Shown: positions 31,789 through 44,860, counted from the stretch's first letter. The stretch: DNA of 64,000 nt from Mytilus trossulus (GCF_036588685.1 NW_026963295.1:124001-188000); one strand, 5' to 3'. The notes: generated by a model from the sequence alone, not told the origin. Translations and numbers: made by a program.

Positions 31789-34700
31789 CTGAAAAATAAA
31801 CAAATTTATTAACACGTTGTGTCTTGTTAAGTACCCAAAACACATATATATTGTATGAATGAATTATTATGATTTTGGTTTTGCAAAATATTATTTAAAT
31901 TTTTACGCATACATTTTTGTATTTCTCAAATGCATAGTAGTGACGTTCAGAATATTTGACATTTTTCAATTATTTCTTTACATTTTGAAACTATCATACA
32001 TATATATCACTCTTTTTTAAAGACGTTGGACCATGACTCATATTCGATTATCTCCCAATTACAAAATAATATCAATTAAAAAATGACTCTAATGTTTCAA
32101 CACCCAAAACAAAGCCATATAAGCTTTTATATGACGGATTATAAATGTGTCGAGTTTTGTAATATAATGGGATAACAACACAGAAATGTCAGTATTTATT
32201 CAGGAAGCTGCCGGGGTATATACGACGTTTTTATCCGAAATTGGAACCTCGAATTAAAAATCTGTAACTATGTGACGTAGTCGAATGCTATACACTAAGG
32301 AATGTCAGAGGTTAGCATCTGGTGATATAATGACGTGCTTCAGTAAATAATACATTTTTAATACAAAATCACGCAACTAAAACTTGACATACTTATTATT
32401 TTTTTTTAAAGTGTCATTATTAATTCAATATTTGAGTTGCAAATCAAAACTTAACACACATATAAACAAACACACACTTGAACTCTAAAACGGAAAGAAA
32501 TTGTGAAAAAGATTGCATTTAGATAGACTACTTAAAATAGTAATACACGATCATCATAACATAAATAAGCATGTTGGATCGGGAATGTTTTAAAAATTTC
32601 TGCACTTGAAAAATAGTAAGACTGACATAATCCATACTATATATATTTTTTCAGGTCTCAAAGAGGGTATAATGGGATATTCCTGGCTAATAGATTATAT
32701 GCTCTGATAAAAATCTGAAATCGGGAATGTCAAGATATAAACCCTGTCTGAGACATAAATAACATATAATACACATGTATATGTATCTATATATACAGAT
32801 GATACAAATGTTATGTATGATAACCACCGCAACCCTTAGTGTATTTAAAGGAATTCTTCAGAAATTGGTCAACCTTAATGACGAATTTGTATTTTGTAAC
32901 CTGATAATTAATTAAAAAAGGTCTTAAAAATATCACAGGTCTCTCAAATCTGTCAGCAAAAACGAACTGCCAATCCAATGAAAAAAAAAATGAATGAAAG
33001 AAAAAAGCTTCTAGTATACAATACTCATAACTAAACGAAATTCTACACAACACGTACCCTAAATTTTCTATTGTGAGTAAAACTCAACATAACAACGACG
33101 TTAGATAGCCACAGTGTCTATTAATGCTCAAAAATTGGTACTTACGAAGACAGATAAATTCACAGTGTTGACCATCTCATTTTTAGAAAGCGTTACACTT
33201 TGGGTAATTATGAATGCTAATTGTACAAGGTAAAGGGAAATGTTATGAAAAGCAGGGTTATTGAAAGTTATATAATGATGCCGGATTTGAGAATTATTAA
33301 AGATGCAAGCTTAAAAGGCAAAACGCGCAGTACATCAACACAAGACACACCAGTGACGACCGTACAAACAAATTAATATGATAAAATAAGTCGGATATGT
33401 AAGACATATTTGCCAAAATTAATATTTCTTAATTACAGTTAGTGTTCTGCGGTCGTTATTTCATTGACGCTTCTGATAAATACAAATTGGTAGTTAAAGA
33501 AAAATACTTACAGGAGTGCTAATAATTTCGTGTTGTTGTTCTTAGAGAGAACGTACATTAAACACATAAATGGAATAGACATCAAAAAGCAAACAGAAAG
33601 AATTCCAGCTACTCGTTGTATATCAATTCTGGTTTCCATTGTACCTACAAGTACAAGATTAAGGTTGTTACTCATTGTAGACTGCTGTACCCAATTATTT
33701 TCTTAATTTGTTTTACCTCTTGCGCCTATATGTGTTCATCACACATTGTTGTTAATATAATTAAATGTGTCATTGTTTATGCAATAGTTATGAAACCAAG
33801 TGTATGCGTCCTGCTGTATTTTTTTTCCATTTGATGAGTTAGTTCGTTCTTATGTCGTATTGTTATACCACTGTCCCAGGTAAGGGTTGGGATCCCGCTA
33901 ACATGTTTAACCCCGCAACATTCTGTAGGTATGTGCCTGTCCCAAGTCAGGAGCCTGTAATTCAGTGGTTGTCGTTTGGTTTTGTGTTACATTTTTGTTT
34001 TCGTTCATTTTTTTGTACATAAATAAGGCACTTAGTTTTTCTCGTTTGATTTGTTTGACATTGTCATTTCGGGGCCTTTTATAGCTGACTGTGCGAAATG
34101 GGCTTTGTTCATTGTTAAAAGCCGTACGGTGAACTATAAGTGTTAATGTCTGTGTCATTGTGGTCTCTTGTAAAGAGTTATCTCATTAAACAATGATATC
34201 ACATCTTTTTTTTTTATATTAATCCACCATTTTCTAAATATGAAAATGCCTATATCAAGATCGGAATGTGACAGTTGTTAATAACTCGTTTAATGTGTTT
34301 AATATTTTAACATTTGAATAGGGTCTTTCCGTTTTAAATGTTCATCGCAGTCGGGTATTTTTTATTTATTCATGTTATTGAAATACACAAAACTGTTTTG
34401 AGTTAAAAGGTTTAACGGAACGATACTTTTAGATGATTTTAAGCGAAATAAATGGAATGCATTAATCAAATAATCTTTTTAAAAGCTTGAACTATATTAT
34501 ACATTTATAAGTAGTTGTTTCCATAAAGGACTCAACTGGAGTATACGGATATTACATAATTGTAATATTTTGTATTTGTTCATTTAAACATAATGTAAAG
34601 AATGTCATTAACATTTATATCTGGAATAACTATTGCCGAATATAAATTTCTTATATCTTTGTTTTGATTAAACTCTTGCAGGGTTTAAAGGATACATTAT

Positions 34701-37700
34701 CTATGTAAATGTATATATATTAAGACAATCATACCGTTTAAAGTACAGTTCATCGTTTCGTTAATTACAACAATCCGTTTACTCCCTACATCACAAACAA
34801 CAATCCATTTTCCCATTTCAACATCGTCTCTATGTGTATAGACCAGCTTAATATCAGTAGTAAAAAATAACCCACGTTTTTCTGTGTTAACTTGAAAATA
34901 TGGTAACGTTACGTCCTTTTTCTGAAAGAATGATACACTTTATTGTTTTAGTTTATTTTCGTAAATAATAAATATCTCTCTTTCTGTCTCGTCTATGCGA
35001 GAAGTGACTTTCAAATTAAGGTTTTCGCTAAGGATAGATGAAGGTTAAATCAATCAATGTGTTCGTAGATAGCAGATGTTTTTGTGTTCTGTTAAATTGT
35101 TCCTTTTAAAATTGTTATACGATGATGACTGATGTACCCATATTTTGACTATTTTATTCATTGTGTCTGTAAATAACGCATCAATGTGAATATAAGGGAG
35201 TTTGATGAGACTGTCATTAAAGTGAGAGGGTTAGCGCTATAGAACCAGGTTAAATCCACCTTTTTCTACATTTGAAAATGCCTGTATCAAGTCAGGAATT
35301 AGTCCAAATAATTATGACGTCTTGAAAGGATATAAGGCGTCAAAGAAAAAAATTATAATAGCCTTTCAAGACGTCATAATTATTTGGACTAGTCAGGAAA
35401 TTGTCCATTCGTTTTTCATGTGTTTTGTTATTTGATTTTGCCATGTGATTATGGACTTTCCGAATTGATTTTCTCTTAGTTCAGTATTTTTGTGATTTTA
35501 CTTTTTATACATACTCAAATGATATGATAAAGTAAATCATAAACATCGACTATTGCATTGGTGCTTACTGGAGATTAGTCATAATATCCTTTGTTTTATG
35601 TTCTTTGCAGTATACCTCATAGAAAAATGTGTGGGTTCTGTATTTTAAATATAGATTTCTCCGAAAAATTACTCTGCAAATTGAAATATTTAATAGTCAA
35701 AATACAGTTACCTTATGCAATTGTGTCAATATTAATTACTATTTATTGAATGATAATATAATATTATAATACAGTTAACATCTCTATTTTTCAGATTGTT
35801 AATTGTGGAACTGTTCATATTAATATTGTTTATTTGCTACATTCCCTGCTTTGGCCCTAATTTGGTGAAAACAATATTAATATTGTATTCTTTCTATCAT
35901 TTTTAATAAATTTTCATTTACTCACATTCAAAGTAGATTTACAATATGGTTGAGGAAAAACATTTTCTAAGGTAACATTTCCTCTGCAAGTACATTCTGT
36001 GTCGGTCTCAACTGTTGCTTTCAGAAGACTTTGAGGATGTTCTTGATAATGAGAGAGTACAAATTGTTACATTTATAAAAAAAAAATTATTGTAAATAAT
36101 TATAGTAATATATCGGTGCCACGAAAAGTGTAAAAATGTTCAACGCATGGAAAATCTATACATAAAAAAATCATGGCCACTGAAAATTCCCTTTTTTACG
36201 TGCTCCACTTTGACAAGATATGAAAGTTAATTGTTAATTAGCCTGCAATAAACAATCAAGGAGCATCACATTATTTGTTGACTTTATGTTATATATTAGT
36301 CGTAACATATATGCATAAAATTAAGAATGGAAATGGGGAATGTGTCAAAGAGACAACAACCCGACCAAAAAAAAAAAAACCAGCAGAAGGTCACCAACAG
36401 GTCTTCAATGTAGCAAGAAATTCCCGCACCCGGAGGCGTCCTTCAGCTGGCCTCTAAACAAATATATACTAGTTCAGTGATAATGAACGCCATACTAAAT
36501 TCCAAATTGTACACAAGAAACTAAAATTAAAATAACACAAGACTAACAAAGGCCAGAGGCTCCTGACTTGGGACAGGCGCAAAAATGCGGCGGGGTTAAA
36601 TATGTTTGTGAGATCTCAACCCTCCCCCTATACTTCTAACCAATGTAGAAAAGTAAACGCATAACAATACGCACATTGAAATTCAGTTCAAGAGAAGTCA
36701 CATTGGTTCAATAATTTCGATAAGAAACTCCGTTTTCTGACAGTTACATAACTATTGTTTTTCTGTTTGTCTTTTTCATTTTTAGCCATGGCGTTGTCAG
36801 TTTGTTTTAGATTTACGAGTTTGACTGTCCCTTTGGTATCTTTCGTCCCTCTTTTACAATAATTAAAGTTTTAACTAGAAAAGAAATGTGCACTATTAAC
36901 TAGCATAGGACTCGGACTGTACATTTTTATTGTCATAAATGTGTAAAATATCTAAGCATTAAGATCGTATACGAAAATCTACGAATAAATATATGTGAAT
37001 ACAGTCAAGAAATGTATGTGGTTTAGTAAAATTGATAAACTCACTTTCAAATTTGAATTTAGATAGTATGAGCATCTTTCTGTCAATCAAAAACCCATAT
37101 GCACATTCGTAAATGATATTTACGTCATGTAAGCTAAAATTGTGAATTCGTAACGTTGATACACCAATCTTCTTATCCATATGCTCACTATATTTATATG
37201 GATATCTTGATATACCGTTCAATGTAATTCCATGAATGTTTCTTCGAATCGACCATCTTCGGTTCATATTTGCCCTACTTGTATAGTTAGAAATGAAGCA
37301 TGATAATTGAACATCTTCTCCAAAAACCGCTGGTACTGTGTCCAATTTCCATGAAAGTGTTTCACCTGAAAGGATCCATTTGGTAAATAGAATTAATCCT
37401 TTAGGCTAAGAAGACTTTAAGAAATTAACATGAATGTTCTCATTATATAACACTGAAGCTGCCGATACGGATATTATACAACCAAAACGTAATATGTTAT
37501 AACTGATAGATACGATCATACGATGTTGTATAATCGACGAGCGTAGCAGTATATTACTTTATTTTTTGTTTTATTTTTCAATATGATGAACATTCCTGTC
37601 CTCAGTTATCAGTTTTATATTAGAAGGGAAGAGATGCGATTCATTTTTAAACGATAAAAAATATTTCAAATAAAATTCAGATCAACAGTTATATTTCTCT

Positions 37701-37962
37701 TACAACCTTGAACAATGGAAAATATAAGTAGCTGTAACAGGCTTTAATCATAACATAGATGGTGGTGTGGACAAGGCAAAGAAATGTAATTGATTCCGGT
37801 ACACAATGTATCTATGTTTTGTATAATGCAAATCTTATTTTTTTATAATATAAAGTTTCAGACACTGCCAACTAAAACAGGACTTTGCTTACCTGATGTG
37901 CTTGTCACAGAGGAACACACCAGGGCATACAATAAATACATGTATATCATACCGATAATCAT
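31680..37962 (-). CDS. Type I membrane Ig-superfamily receptor, 2 Ig-like domains, 6 coding exons
   Basis: Exons in transcript order: 37893-37962, 37045-37365, 35926-36041, 34735-34921, 33512-33644 and 31680-31788. They sum to 936 bases, 311 codons plus TGA, and all phases agree (1, 1, 0, 1, 2). Residues 1-22 are a signal peptide (MIIGMIYMYLLYALVCSSVT). Residues 24-130 form a V-like Ig domain (DVQLSC, RRWSIR, IIYECAYG). Residues 131-231 form a second, unusual Ig-like region split over two exons, with ECTCRGN, PYC and KWIVVCDVG. Residues 243-264 are a transmembrane helix (VAGILSVCFLMSIPFMCLMY). A ~47-residue basic/acidic tail has no tyrosine signalling motif of the ITIM or ITAM type. The gene converges on the larger Ig receptor, 2.7 kb away. 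A cell-surface recognition or adhesion role is inferred. The third exon is the weakest call. Confidence 0.72.
31789..33511 (-). other. Last intron of the 2-Ig receptor
   Basis: 1.7 kb, AT-rich. No repeat family or exon recognised apart from the weak micro-exon at 33146-33197. Confidence 0.6.
33146..33197 (-). other. Possible alternative micro-exon (weak)
   Basis: A good donor (TCTTC|GTAAGT) with an upstream AAAG acceptor would give VTLSKNEMVNTVNLSVF. But it would enter in phase 2 and leave in phase 0, which does not fit the last exon. It may be an alternative ending or chance. Confidence 0.2.
33512..33644 (-). CDS. Exon 5: transmembrane helix
   Basis: 133 bases. The acceptor is ACTTGTAG and the donor CTCCT|GTAAGT; phase 1 in, phase 2 out. 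It encodes GTMETRIDIQRV and then the helix AGILSVCFLMSIPFMCLMYV, followed by SKNNN. Confidence 0.75.
33645..34734 (-). other. Intron 4 of the 2-Ig receptor with two repeats
   Basis: A minus-strand family A repeat (33860-34205) contains GGGACAGGCACATACC-like and CGTACGGCTTTTAACAATG text on its own strand. A family D fragment is at 34215-34365. Confidence 0.7.
34735..34921 (-). CDS. Exon 4: second part of Ig-like domain 2
   Basis: 187 bases. The acceptor is CATTCTTTCAG and the donor AACG|GTATGA; phase 0 in, phase 1 out. It includes EMGKWIVVCDVGSKR and NETMNCTLN, with one glycosylation motif each in NETM-like and NCTL context. Confidence 0.68.
34922..35925 (-). other. Intron 3 of the 2-Ig receptor with family D repeat
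   Basis: A family D copy (about 35090-35510) is interrupted by the 92 bp inverted-repeat element at 35300-35391. Confidence 0.75.
35300..35391. mobile_element. 92 bp MITE, ~29 bp TIRs, 8 bp target duplication
   Basis: Starts TAGTCCAAATAATTATGACG and ends CGTCATAATTATTTGGACTA. The arms pair over about 29 bp including CTTGAAAGG. GTCAGGAA occurs directly on both sides (35291-35298 and 35392-35399) and belongs to the interrupted family D repeat, which has a single GTCAGGAA at this point elsewhere. An 8 bp duplication fits hAT-type transposition. Confidence 0.8.
35926..36041 (-). CDS. Exon 3: first part of Ig-like domain 2 (tentative)
   Basis: 116 bases, entering in phase 1 and leaving in phase 0 at AAT|GTGAGT. 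It encodes HPQSLLKATVETDTECTCRG and a later PQPYCKSTL. The acceptor TCATTATCAAG has a modest pyrimidine tract. The frame joins both neighbours without a stop, which is the main support. Confidence 0.55.
36315..36705 (+). repeat. Dispersed repeat family B, near-complete copy
   Basis: Same sequence organisation as 11365-11735, with a longer A run. It lies in intron 2 of the minus-strand Ig gene, in the opposite orientation to that gene. Confidence 0.85.
36720..36870 (+). repeat. Dispersed repeat family F, 3' part
   Basis: Carries TAGCCATGGCGTTGTCAG and TTTGGTATCTTTCGTCCCTC. Fuller copies are at 42625-42870 (+) and 57365-57620 (-); a fragment is at 56350-56430 (-). Confidence 0.7.
37045..37365 (-). 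CDS. Exon 2: V-like Ig domain
   Basis: 321 bases. The acceptor is CCTTTCAG and the donor TTTGAAA|GTGAGT, phase 1 on both sides. It contains GEDVQLSCF, RRWSIRR, STLRIHNFSLHDVN and IIYECAYG. Confidence 0.85.
37893..37962 (-). CDS. Exon 1: signal peptide of the 2-Ig receptor
   Basis: The ATG (reverse strand, 37962) starts a strongly hydrophobic leader ending ALVCSSVTSTS. The donor is TCAG|GTAAGC in phase 1. Just upstream TTTTTCTGTTTTGCAG (ending 37978) is a good acceptor, so a 5' untranslated exon is likely further right. Confidence 0.75.
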
Positions 37963-38684
37963 GTTTTGTGAAATAAGCTGCAAAACAGAAAAATATAATG
38001 CATCATACTTATCAATAGGTGCATGGAATAACCTGGGAGAATGTTAAATACTGAACACGGAGGTAAGTCCTCACAATCAAATTGCAAAATCAACATCTCA
38101 AAAACATAAAATGAATGGATGACAACAGTCATATTCCTAACTTTGTATTGGCTTTTTTCTTACGTAGAAAATAGTAGATGAAACCTAGTTGTATAGCCAG
38201 CTAAACATCTTACTCGTATTACAGTCACAACCAGAGTTTTTCATCATTTTTTTCCGGACATTTTGATGGATTGCAGATTCTGAATTATTTTTAACTTTAA
38301 TAAACTCTTATTTTCTTTCTTTTTTCCATTGTCTTTCAAAGATACTTCAAATCATAAGGTTTGTAGATACTTTTGTATTATTATATTCGTATGGATTATA
38401 TTTACATCTTATCTTATTTCTATCATAATTGTGATTTTTTCTTCACTATTTATCATACTTGATGTTGTAATTTGAATTTGAATAGCGGTTCTTGAAGGAA
38501 CCAGTAATTACTTCATTCATTATTACGAGAAATAAGTGTAAAATAGGACATAATTCGGTAATAATCAATGATAGACAAGCACTGTAACATTTCTCGTCCA
38601 ATCCTTTTTGATGCGAATTGTCATTTGATTTTGCCATGTAATTACGGATTCTCCAATTCGATTTTCCTCTGAGTTCATATTAAG

Positions 38685-39010
38685 AAGAAGATGTGGTGTG
38701 ATTGCTAATGAGACAACTATCCACAAAAGACCAAAATGACACAAACATTAACAACTATAGGTCACCGTACGGCCTTCAACAATGAGCAAAGCCCATACCG
38801 CATAGTCAGCTATAAAAGGCCCCGATAAGACAAATTCAAACAATTCAAACGAGAAAAACTAACGGCCTTATATATGTAAAATAAATGAACAAAAATAAAT
38901 ATGTAACACATAAACAAACGACAACTACTGATTGCAGGCTCCTGATTTGGGACAGGCACATACATAGATGATGTGGCGGGATCCAAACCCTCCACCTAAC
39001 CTGGGACAGT
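38685..39010 (+). repeat. Dispersed repeat family A, good copy
   Basis: Contains GATGTGGTGTGATTGCTAAT, GGTCACCGTACGGCCTTCAA and CCTGATTTGGGACAGGCAC in the expected order. Confidence 0.85.
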
Positions 39011-42000
39011 CTTTTTACTTTTAAAAGTGTATCGACATCGGCAAAATACAGACGTTTTTTTATGATAAAAGCTAAGCTGTCCCACTTATGTGGTGTAAAT
39101 CCTTAAATAACTACATTCATTCACAAAAGACTACAAGGAAATAAAAAGAATTTGGCAATGATCCAATTATAGTATGACTCTGAGTCTATTTATAAAGTAT
39201 TGTAAGTAAATATTGACGATTATAGTTTAAATATATCAATAAATAACAGCAGCATTATAAGAAGTGACATATGCAATAAAAAAAGGGGCGAAAAGCACCA
39301 AGTGATCAATTAAACGACTAAAACATGTATAACAAAACGTTTTCCCCACTTTTATTCAGTGAGTGTTATTTTCTTCTCTGACAATTTATCAAGTGATTTG
39401 AACAAGTATTGAATTGTCATTATTCAATCTTGTGACTGAAAGTATATTTCAAATAAAAAAAGAAGTTCACTGCAAATTTCACGAATATACAGCCTTTGAA
39501 AAACCAGTAGAGTAGTAACTGAACTTAGACACATATAGTAAAAAAAGTATGAACTATTACCAATCTACCACGTTTGTTTACTAAAATATTGAACTTTGAG
39601 CTAATAGTTTGTGAAAACTTATAAATTGACTTTGGCCATAGGGAAGTTACTTAATGATAGAAGACGAGCTCTTCTGTACTTTCATTTCATTTCATTCATT
39701 ATTTATTTAAGTAAACAACTTGGATATGATTTAAAGTTTTCCATTTAAATTCTGATGAATCATTTCCACATGGTGCATTCTATTTTAAACCAATGTTAGT
39801 AAACATGGTAAACAATGAAAAGTATTAAAACCATTTGGGGAAAACAAACAAGAGGATATTAAGCATTTACATGCAGTCTCACTAATTACACTTTTGTAGG
39901 ATATTAAAATTTATTTCCGAAAAAAACAAAAATCAAACAAACAAATGATAATTGCATTTATTGATTAATTCAACTCCACGTCTACACCAAACACTTCAAT
40001 TCAAGCGTTACTGATATACTAGGCTTTCTCTGCTTTATCCAATATTTACCAACGTTTAACAATTGCTAGCAAAAGATGATGTTGTGGTGTTTATCTTTTA
40101 CTTAAATTATTGATGTTTGTAATAAAGCAATAAGTGCTATCATGATCAAAGTAGGAAAACAGTGATATCTTTAGATAATCGATCACCCACGATAAAAGAC
40201 AAAATAGGGTCAGTTATCTATCAAAAAAGTAAAATCACAAAAAGTTTAAACACTGAACTCCAAGAAAAATTCAAAACGGAAAGTTTCTAATCAAAAGGCA
40301 AAGTCAGTAGCTCAAACACATCAAACGAATAAATAACAAAATTACGGTAAACATTGTTCATAACATGTTAAATATTTCTTTTTTTTTTATTGTAAACAGA
40401 GCTGATATGTATTGCTGTTCCGATTTTTCCTGGCATATGTAGGGCAATGCTTTGTCTAAACCGAAGTCATTTTTATTCTTATTTTTTTACGAGTCTAATG
40501 GGTATATATTAAATGATATAATATAGATATAACTATTAAGAATAGTTATCATCACAATAGCTGTTCTTCCCTCAAATGTGTTATAATTTAATATAGGCAC
40601 AAGTCACCAAATGCCTACACGCCTTTATCATTAAAGACAAGGTTTTGGAATGAATTTGATATGATTCAAACAACAAACACTATGTAAGTAAACATTAATG
40701 ATTATTATCATGTTATGAATGTATTACAGTATAACTGAATGTCAAAAATTAACATGCATTTTACCAATACCAAAAAGAAAATATAAGTTGACTGAAAAAA
40801 TATCAGCCTATTTTTTTCAAAGTGAACACATTACAAAAACTAACGGAGTAATTATAAGACTTAGCAAATTTAAATTGAATTTATTGAAATTAAGTATAAA
40901 ATATAAACAACATACCACTTAAGAATAAATTGACTGTTGTTTACTAACAAAGTTGAGCTTTTACTTAAAAGTATGAAATGAAAATTTTCAATTGGACTTT
41001 AACCAGAGTAGAACGTCAATAAAACACGTGATCACTTAGCAAGGGAAGACGATATACTTTGTATTTTTGTTTCATTTATGTATAGTTTACGTAAAAACTT
41101 GGATATGATCCAAAATTGTCCCGTCCTTTAAATTTTTACGGATAATTGAAAATCTCGTGACAACTGGTTGATAATTCTATTAATAAATCAATGTTAGTAA
41201 ACAGTGTTGAATGTTGTTTTTTTTTCTAAATCAAATACTTTATTTAATATTTAAACGCATAAAGCAAAAATATGTTTACAGCCAACTGGAGATATGTTTG
41301 TAAACATGATCGATTCGTTAATGCTGTTTAGATAAATATATATATTTTAAGATGCACTTGGGTCCAACATTATAAGAAGGGTTATTTCATTCATTTCAAA
41401 AAAAGAATAGAACACATCAAATGCTTTGAAAATGTTAAAAACAAAATGCTATAAAAAGACTTTGAGCTAGTTCAGTTATGTTTCAATCTGTAGTATAAAT
41501 GTTATACATCAAATTGGAAATATAAATTGACGAAAGATTCTCTGAATATTTAGCAATAATACATGTAATATACAATATACATTTTTTTTTAGAGTAAGTA
41601 CTACGCTTAAACATATACTAAAAACATATCAAATTAATGTATGAATATAAACAACCTAACACTTTCTTCAACAGTGTTGTTTACTAAAAACTATATAAAA
41701 TTGGACTTAAAGTTTTGAAATTTTCAGTTAGATTGACATTCTATTATTTACACTCATGATCACATCATGTTCAAAGACGTTTTGCTGCATGTGTATATCG
41801 TTTATTTATCAAAACATCCAGTATAAAAAAGTGAAGGTCAAATAAATATACATATATTTATAAATAGAGCTAAATCATATTATTGATTCTTCTTGGTTAA
41901 AGCATTTAAAAACAGATCTCTCTCCGTTTTGTTTAAACTCAACAATTACAAGGCTATTACTTTTTGAAAATAATATTAAACAAATATTAGCGATCATTAT

Positions 42001-42624
42001 AAACATCGTTAGTATGATAGCATAAGATTACTTATTTTGAATTGAAAGATTTAAAAATATTCATCATTTTTTCGGGTTATCACTTTATTGTAAGAAACGT
42101 GATCTTCGAATAATTTTGTTTTATACAGGTAGTTTATAACATATGGATGTTATAAATCCTTGTCATTCTTGTAATTTAAAAAGAAAAAGGCGTGAATATT
42201 AAATGTATAGATGATCTAGAGTGAATCATTCCCATTACGTTTTAAATAGATGGCTTAAATCTAAGTAACAAGTACATTGTTTCCCTTTTTTTTAGTTCCA
42301 TTATATGTATACTATTAATTTAAAACAGTCGTTAAAAAGCTGGTAAAAGTAATATTTCCTTAACCGTGTTTTGTTTTCTTGAACGTCTTCACTCAAAACG
42401 GTTATGTACAAGCCTTAATGAGAAATACACATAATATACTACGAGAAATTATTAAACCTAGAGTTCGAAACCTAAATTGTGAAGTTGAAATCATCCCTTG
42501 GTTGATTTTATAGATGCCAAAACGAGTTGGTGGGCCATTACGGAATATCTGATACAATGTATGTGTCTTACGCCGTTCCCTTTTCACGAATGTGACCTAC
42601 CGAATTAGACTAATTAACCGAGTT

Positions 42625-42870
42625 TGTAATAACATGAGCAACACGACATGTAGCACATGGGGAGCAGGATCTTGTAACCATTCCGGAGCACCTGAGATCA
42701 CCCCCAATTTTTGGTAGGGTTCGTTTTGCTTTAGTTCATTGTGTTGTTTTTTGTGGTCTATGATTTCTCTGAGTGTTTTTTTTCTTTTCTTTTTAGCCAT
42801 GGCGTTTTTAGTTTGTTTTCGATCCATTTGTTTGAATGTCCTTTGGGTATCTTTCGCCCCTCCTCCACAT
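42625..42870 (+). repeat. Dispersed repeat family F
   Basis: Runs from ACATGAGCAACACGACATG through GGAGCACCTGAGATCACC to GGGTATCTTTCGCCCC. The open frames on both strands here belong to the repeat. Confidence 0.75.
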
Positions 42871-43614
42871 ATATCAGTTATGCTAATTATCTTATAATCA
42901 ATACATTCTATTTATTTTCTTTGATTTTTTCGTTTATTCTTTTCAAAATAAAACTTATCATTGCTAGAAAACCTACACTGTTGAATTAACCTTTCACTTG
43001 TTCAATATACGGTTTTATTACAACGCAAAAAGTCATGATAAAAATAGAGGGGAAAATATATGTGTAGGTCATCGTACCCATTCATTTCAAATGCTAAAAC
43101 GAAAAAAATATAGTAAAAAGTAAAAATACAAAAATACTGAACTAGGAGGGACATTAAAAAAAAACAACTACCAAATAAATCGGCAAAATCAAATGCACAA
43201 ACCCATCAAATTGTCATATTTCTGACTTGTACAGACATTTTCGTATGTAGAAAATGGTGGATTGAACCTGGTTTCTAGCTAGCCAAACCTCTTACTTGTA
43301 TGACTGGCGTATCCTATTTCATTTTATTGACAACGATGTGTAAACAAAACAAACATATTTAATGGGTCAAAATGTCAAATTAGGGGTGCAACAGTCAACA
43401 TTGTGTTATATTCCTAATCACAATAAAAACAAACAATTATTGAACAAAGAAGAACAAAAAGGCAAAGAAGTCCTTTGTTAATTTATATATGATTATTTTC
43501 ATTTTGTTACCTATTGTGCCATCTGACTCGGACTTCTTTTGAAACTAATTTTACTGTGCGTATTGTTGTACGTATTTGGTTGTTTTTCTACATTGGCCAA
43601 AGGTATAGGGAAAG

Positions 43615-43915
43615 GATTGAGATATTATAACACATTTTTAACCCCGCCGCAATTTTGCGCCTGTCCCAAGTAAGAGCCTCAGGCCTTTGATAGTCTTGTA
43701 CGATTTTTTATTTTAGTTTCTTGTGTATATATCGGAGTTATCACTGAACTGAACTAGTATACATTTTTGTTTAGGAGCCAGCTGAAGCAAGCCTCCGGAG
43801 GCAGGAGTTTCTAGCTGCATTGAAGACCCATTGGTGGCCTTCGGCTGTTGTCTGCTCTTTGGTCAGATTGTTGCCTCTGTGAAACAATCCCCATTTCCAT
43901 TTTTAATTTTATTTA
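43615..43915 (-). repeat. Dispersed repeat family B, minus-strand copy
   Basis: Reverse orientation of the 11365 copy, including CCGCCGCAATTTTGCGCCTG and CCCATTTCCATTTTTAATTT. Confidence 0.8.
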
Positions 43916-44860
43916 TCAGATTTAACAACCTCAATCATTGCTTTCTTATTTTCGTATTTTATTTATGTATGTTAAATCCACCCATAGAGGATTGAAATAT
44001 TTTAAGCACTGGGACCGAATGGTCGATTTAACACAAACTCCAGTTTACATTGATGAGGACAATTCTCCTCTTACATTTCTAACTTAAAGAAGTTATTCGG
44101 TGCATTGAGTAACCCTGTACCACTTCATTTTTTTTGTTACGTGTTAAAATAGAACAATAAGACCAAAATTACGTATGGAACCATACAATTTTATTTTAAT
44201 AAATGGAAATGACCATACATTTTCCATCATCAAAAACTAAACCAAAATGTTCAAACTTTTAAGCATGTTTGGTAAATGGATCTTCAACTATGAAGTAAAT
44301 ATCTAACCGTGATATGCTGTATTCAAACTTAATTAATAAACACCATTAATTGACTTTATATCATATTTCAGTCATAGCGAGTATTCTTCATTTTTGTGTG
44401 AATCTAAAAAAAAAAAAAAAGGTTTCCAACTTTTTTTTTACAGAAGGTTCTACTGCATAATTTCCCGAGGCAAGGGGGAAGGTTTTAAGCGTTCAAAAGT
44501 ATTAAATCCCGCATCCATATGTGTGTATCATTACTAAGTCTCGTATTTCAGTCTGTCATATTTAATTTTGTTTATTTTCAAAACTCAGGTTGTTTGTTTT
44601 TCATGTTTTTGGGGTTCTATTCATTATTGTTTTTTCTCATTATTAAATACTGTAAAGTGTCCTTTAGAAGTTTTTTTTATAAGAATGTTAGCTACCGCTT
44701 ACTAGATGTATTCATATATTTGGTCATTATTGAAGGCCATAATGGGACTAATTGTTGTTTTATCCTTCTCACTTAAATAATTTTGGTTCAATTCTAATCA
44801 AACTACATGACTTTATTTCATAGTTGTACATTTAGAAATTCGTCAATATAACATATCCAT

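Larger units (their letters stand above)
37963..44860. other. Gene-poor 6.9 kb with repeats
   Basis: No gene supported. It contains family D pieces (38140-38270 minus, 40245-40345 minus, 43115-43440 minus), family A (38685-39010), family F (42625-42870) and family B (43615-43915 minus). Two diverged copies of a ~230 bp module, at about 39600-39830 and 40960-41215, share CTTGGATATGAT and CAATGTTAGTAAACA. Short open frames are AT-rich and lack domains. Confidence 0.6.

Noticed and set aside
42741-42989. Hydrophobic 82-codon frame
   Set aside because: Lies in repeat family F, and similar frames recur in other copies at 57318-57614.
44519-44776. 85-codon hydrophobic plus frame
   Set aside because: T-rich low-complexity translation without leader, splice sites or relatives seen here.
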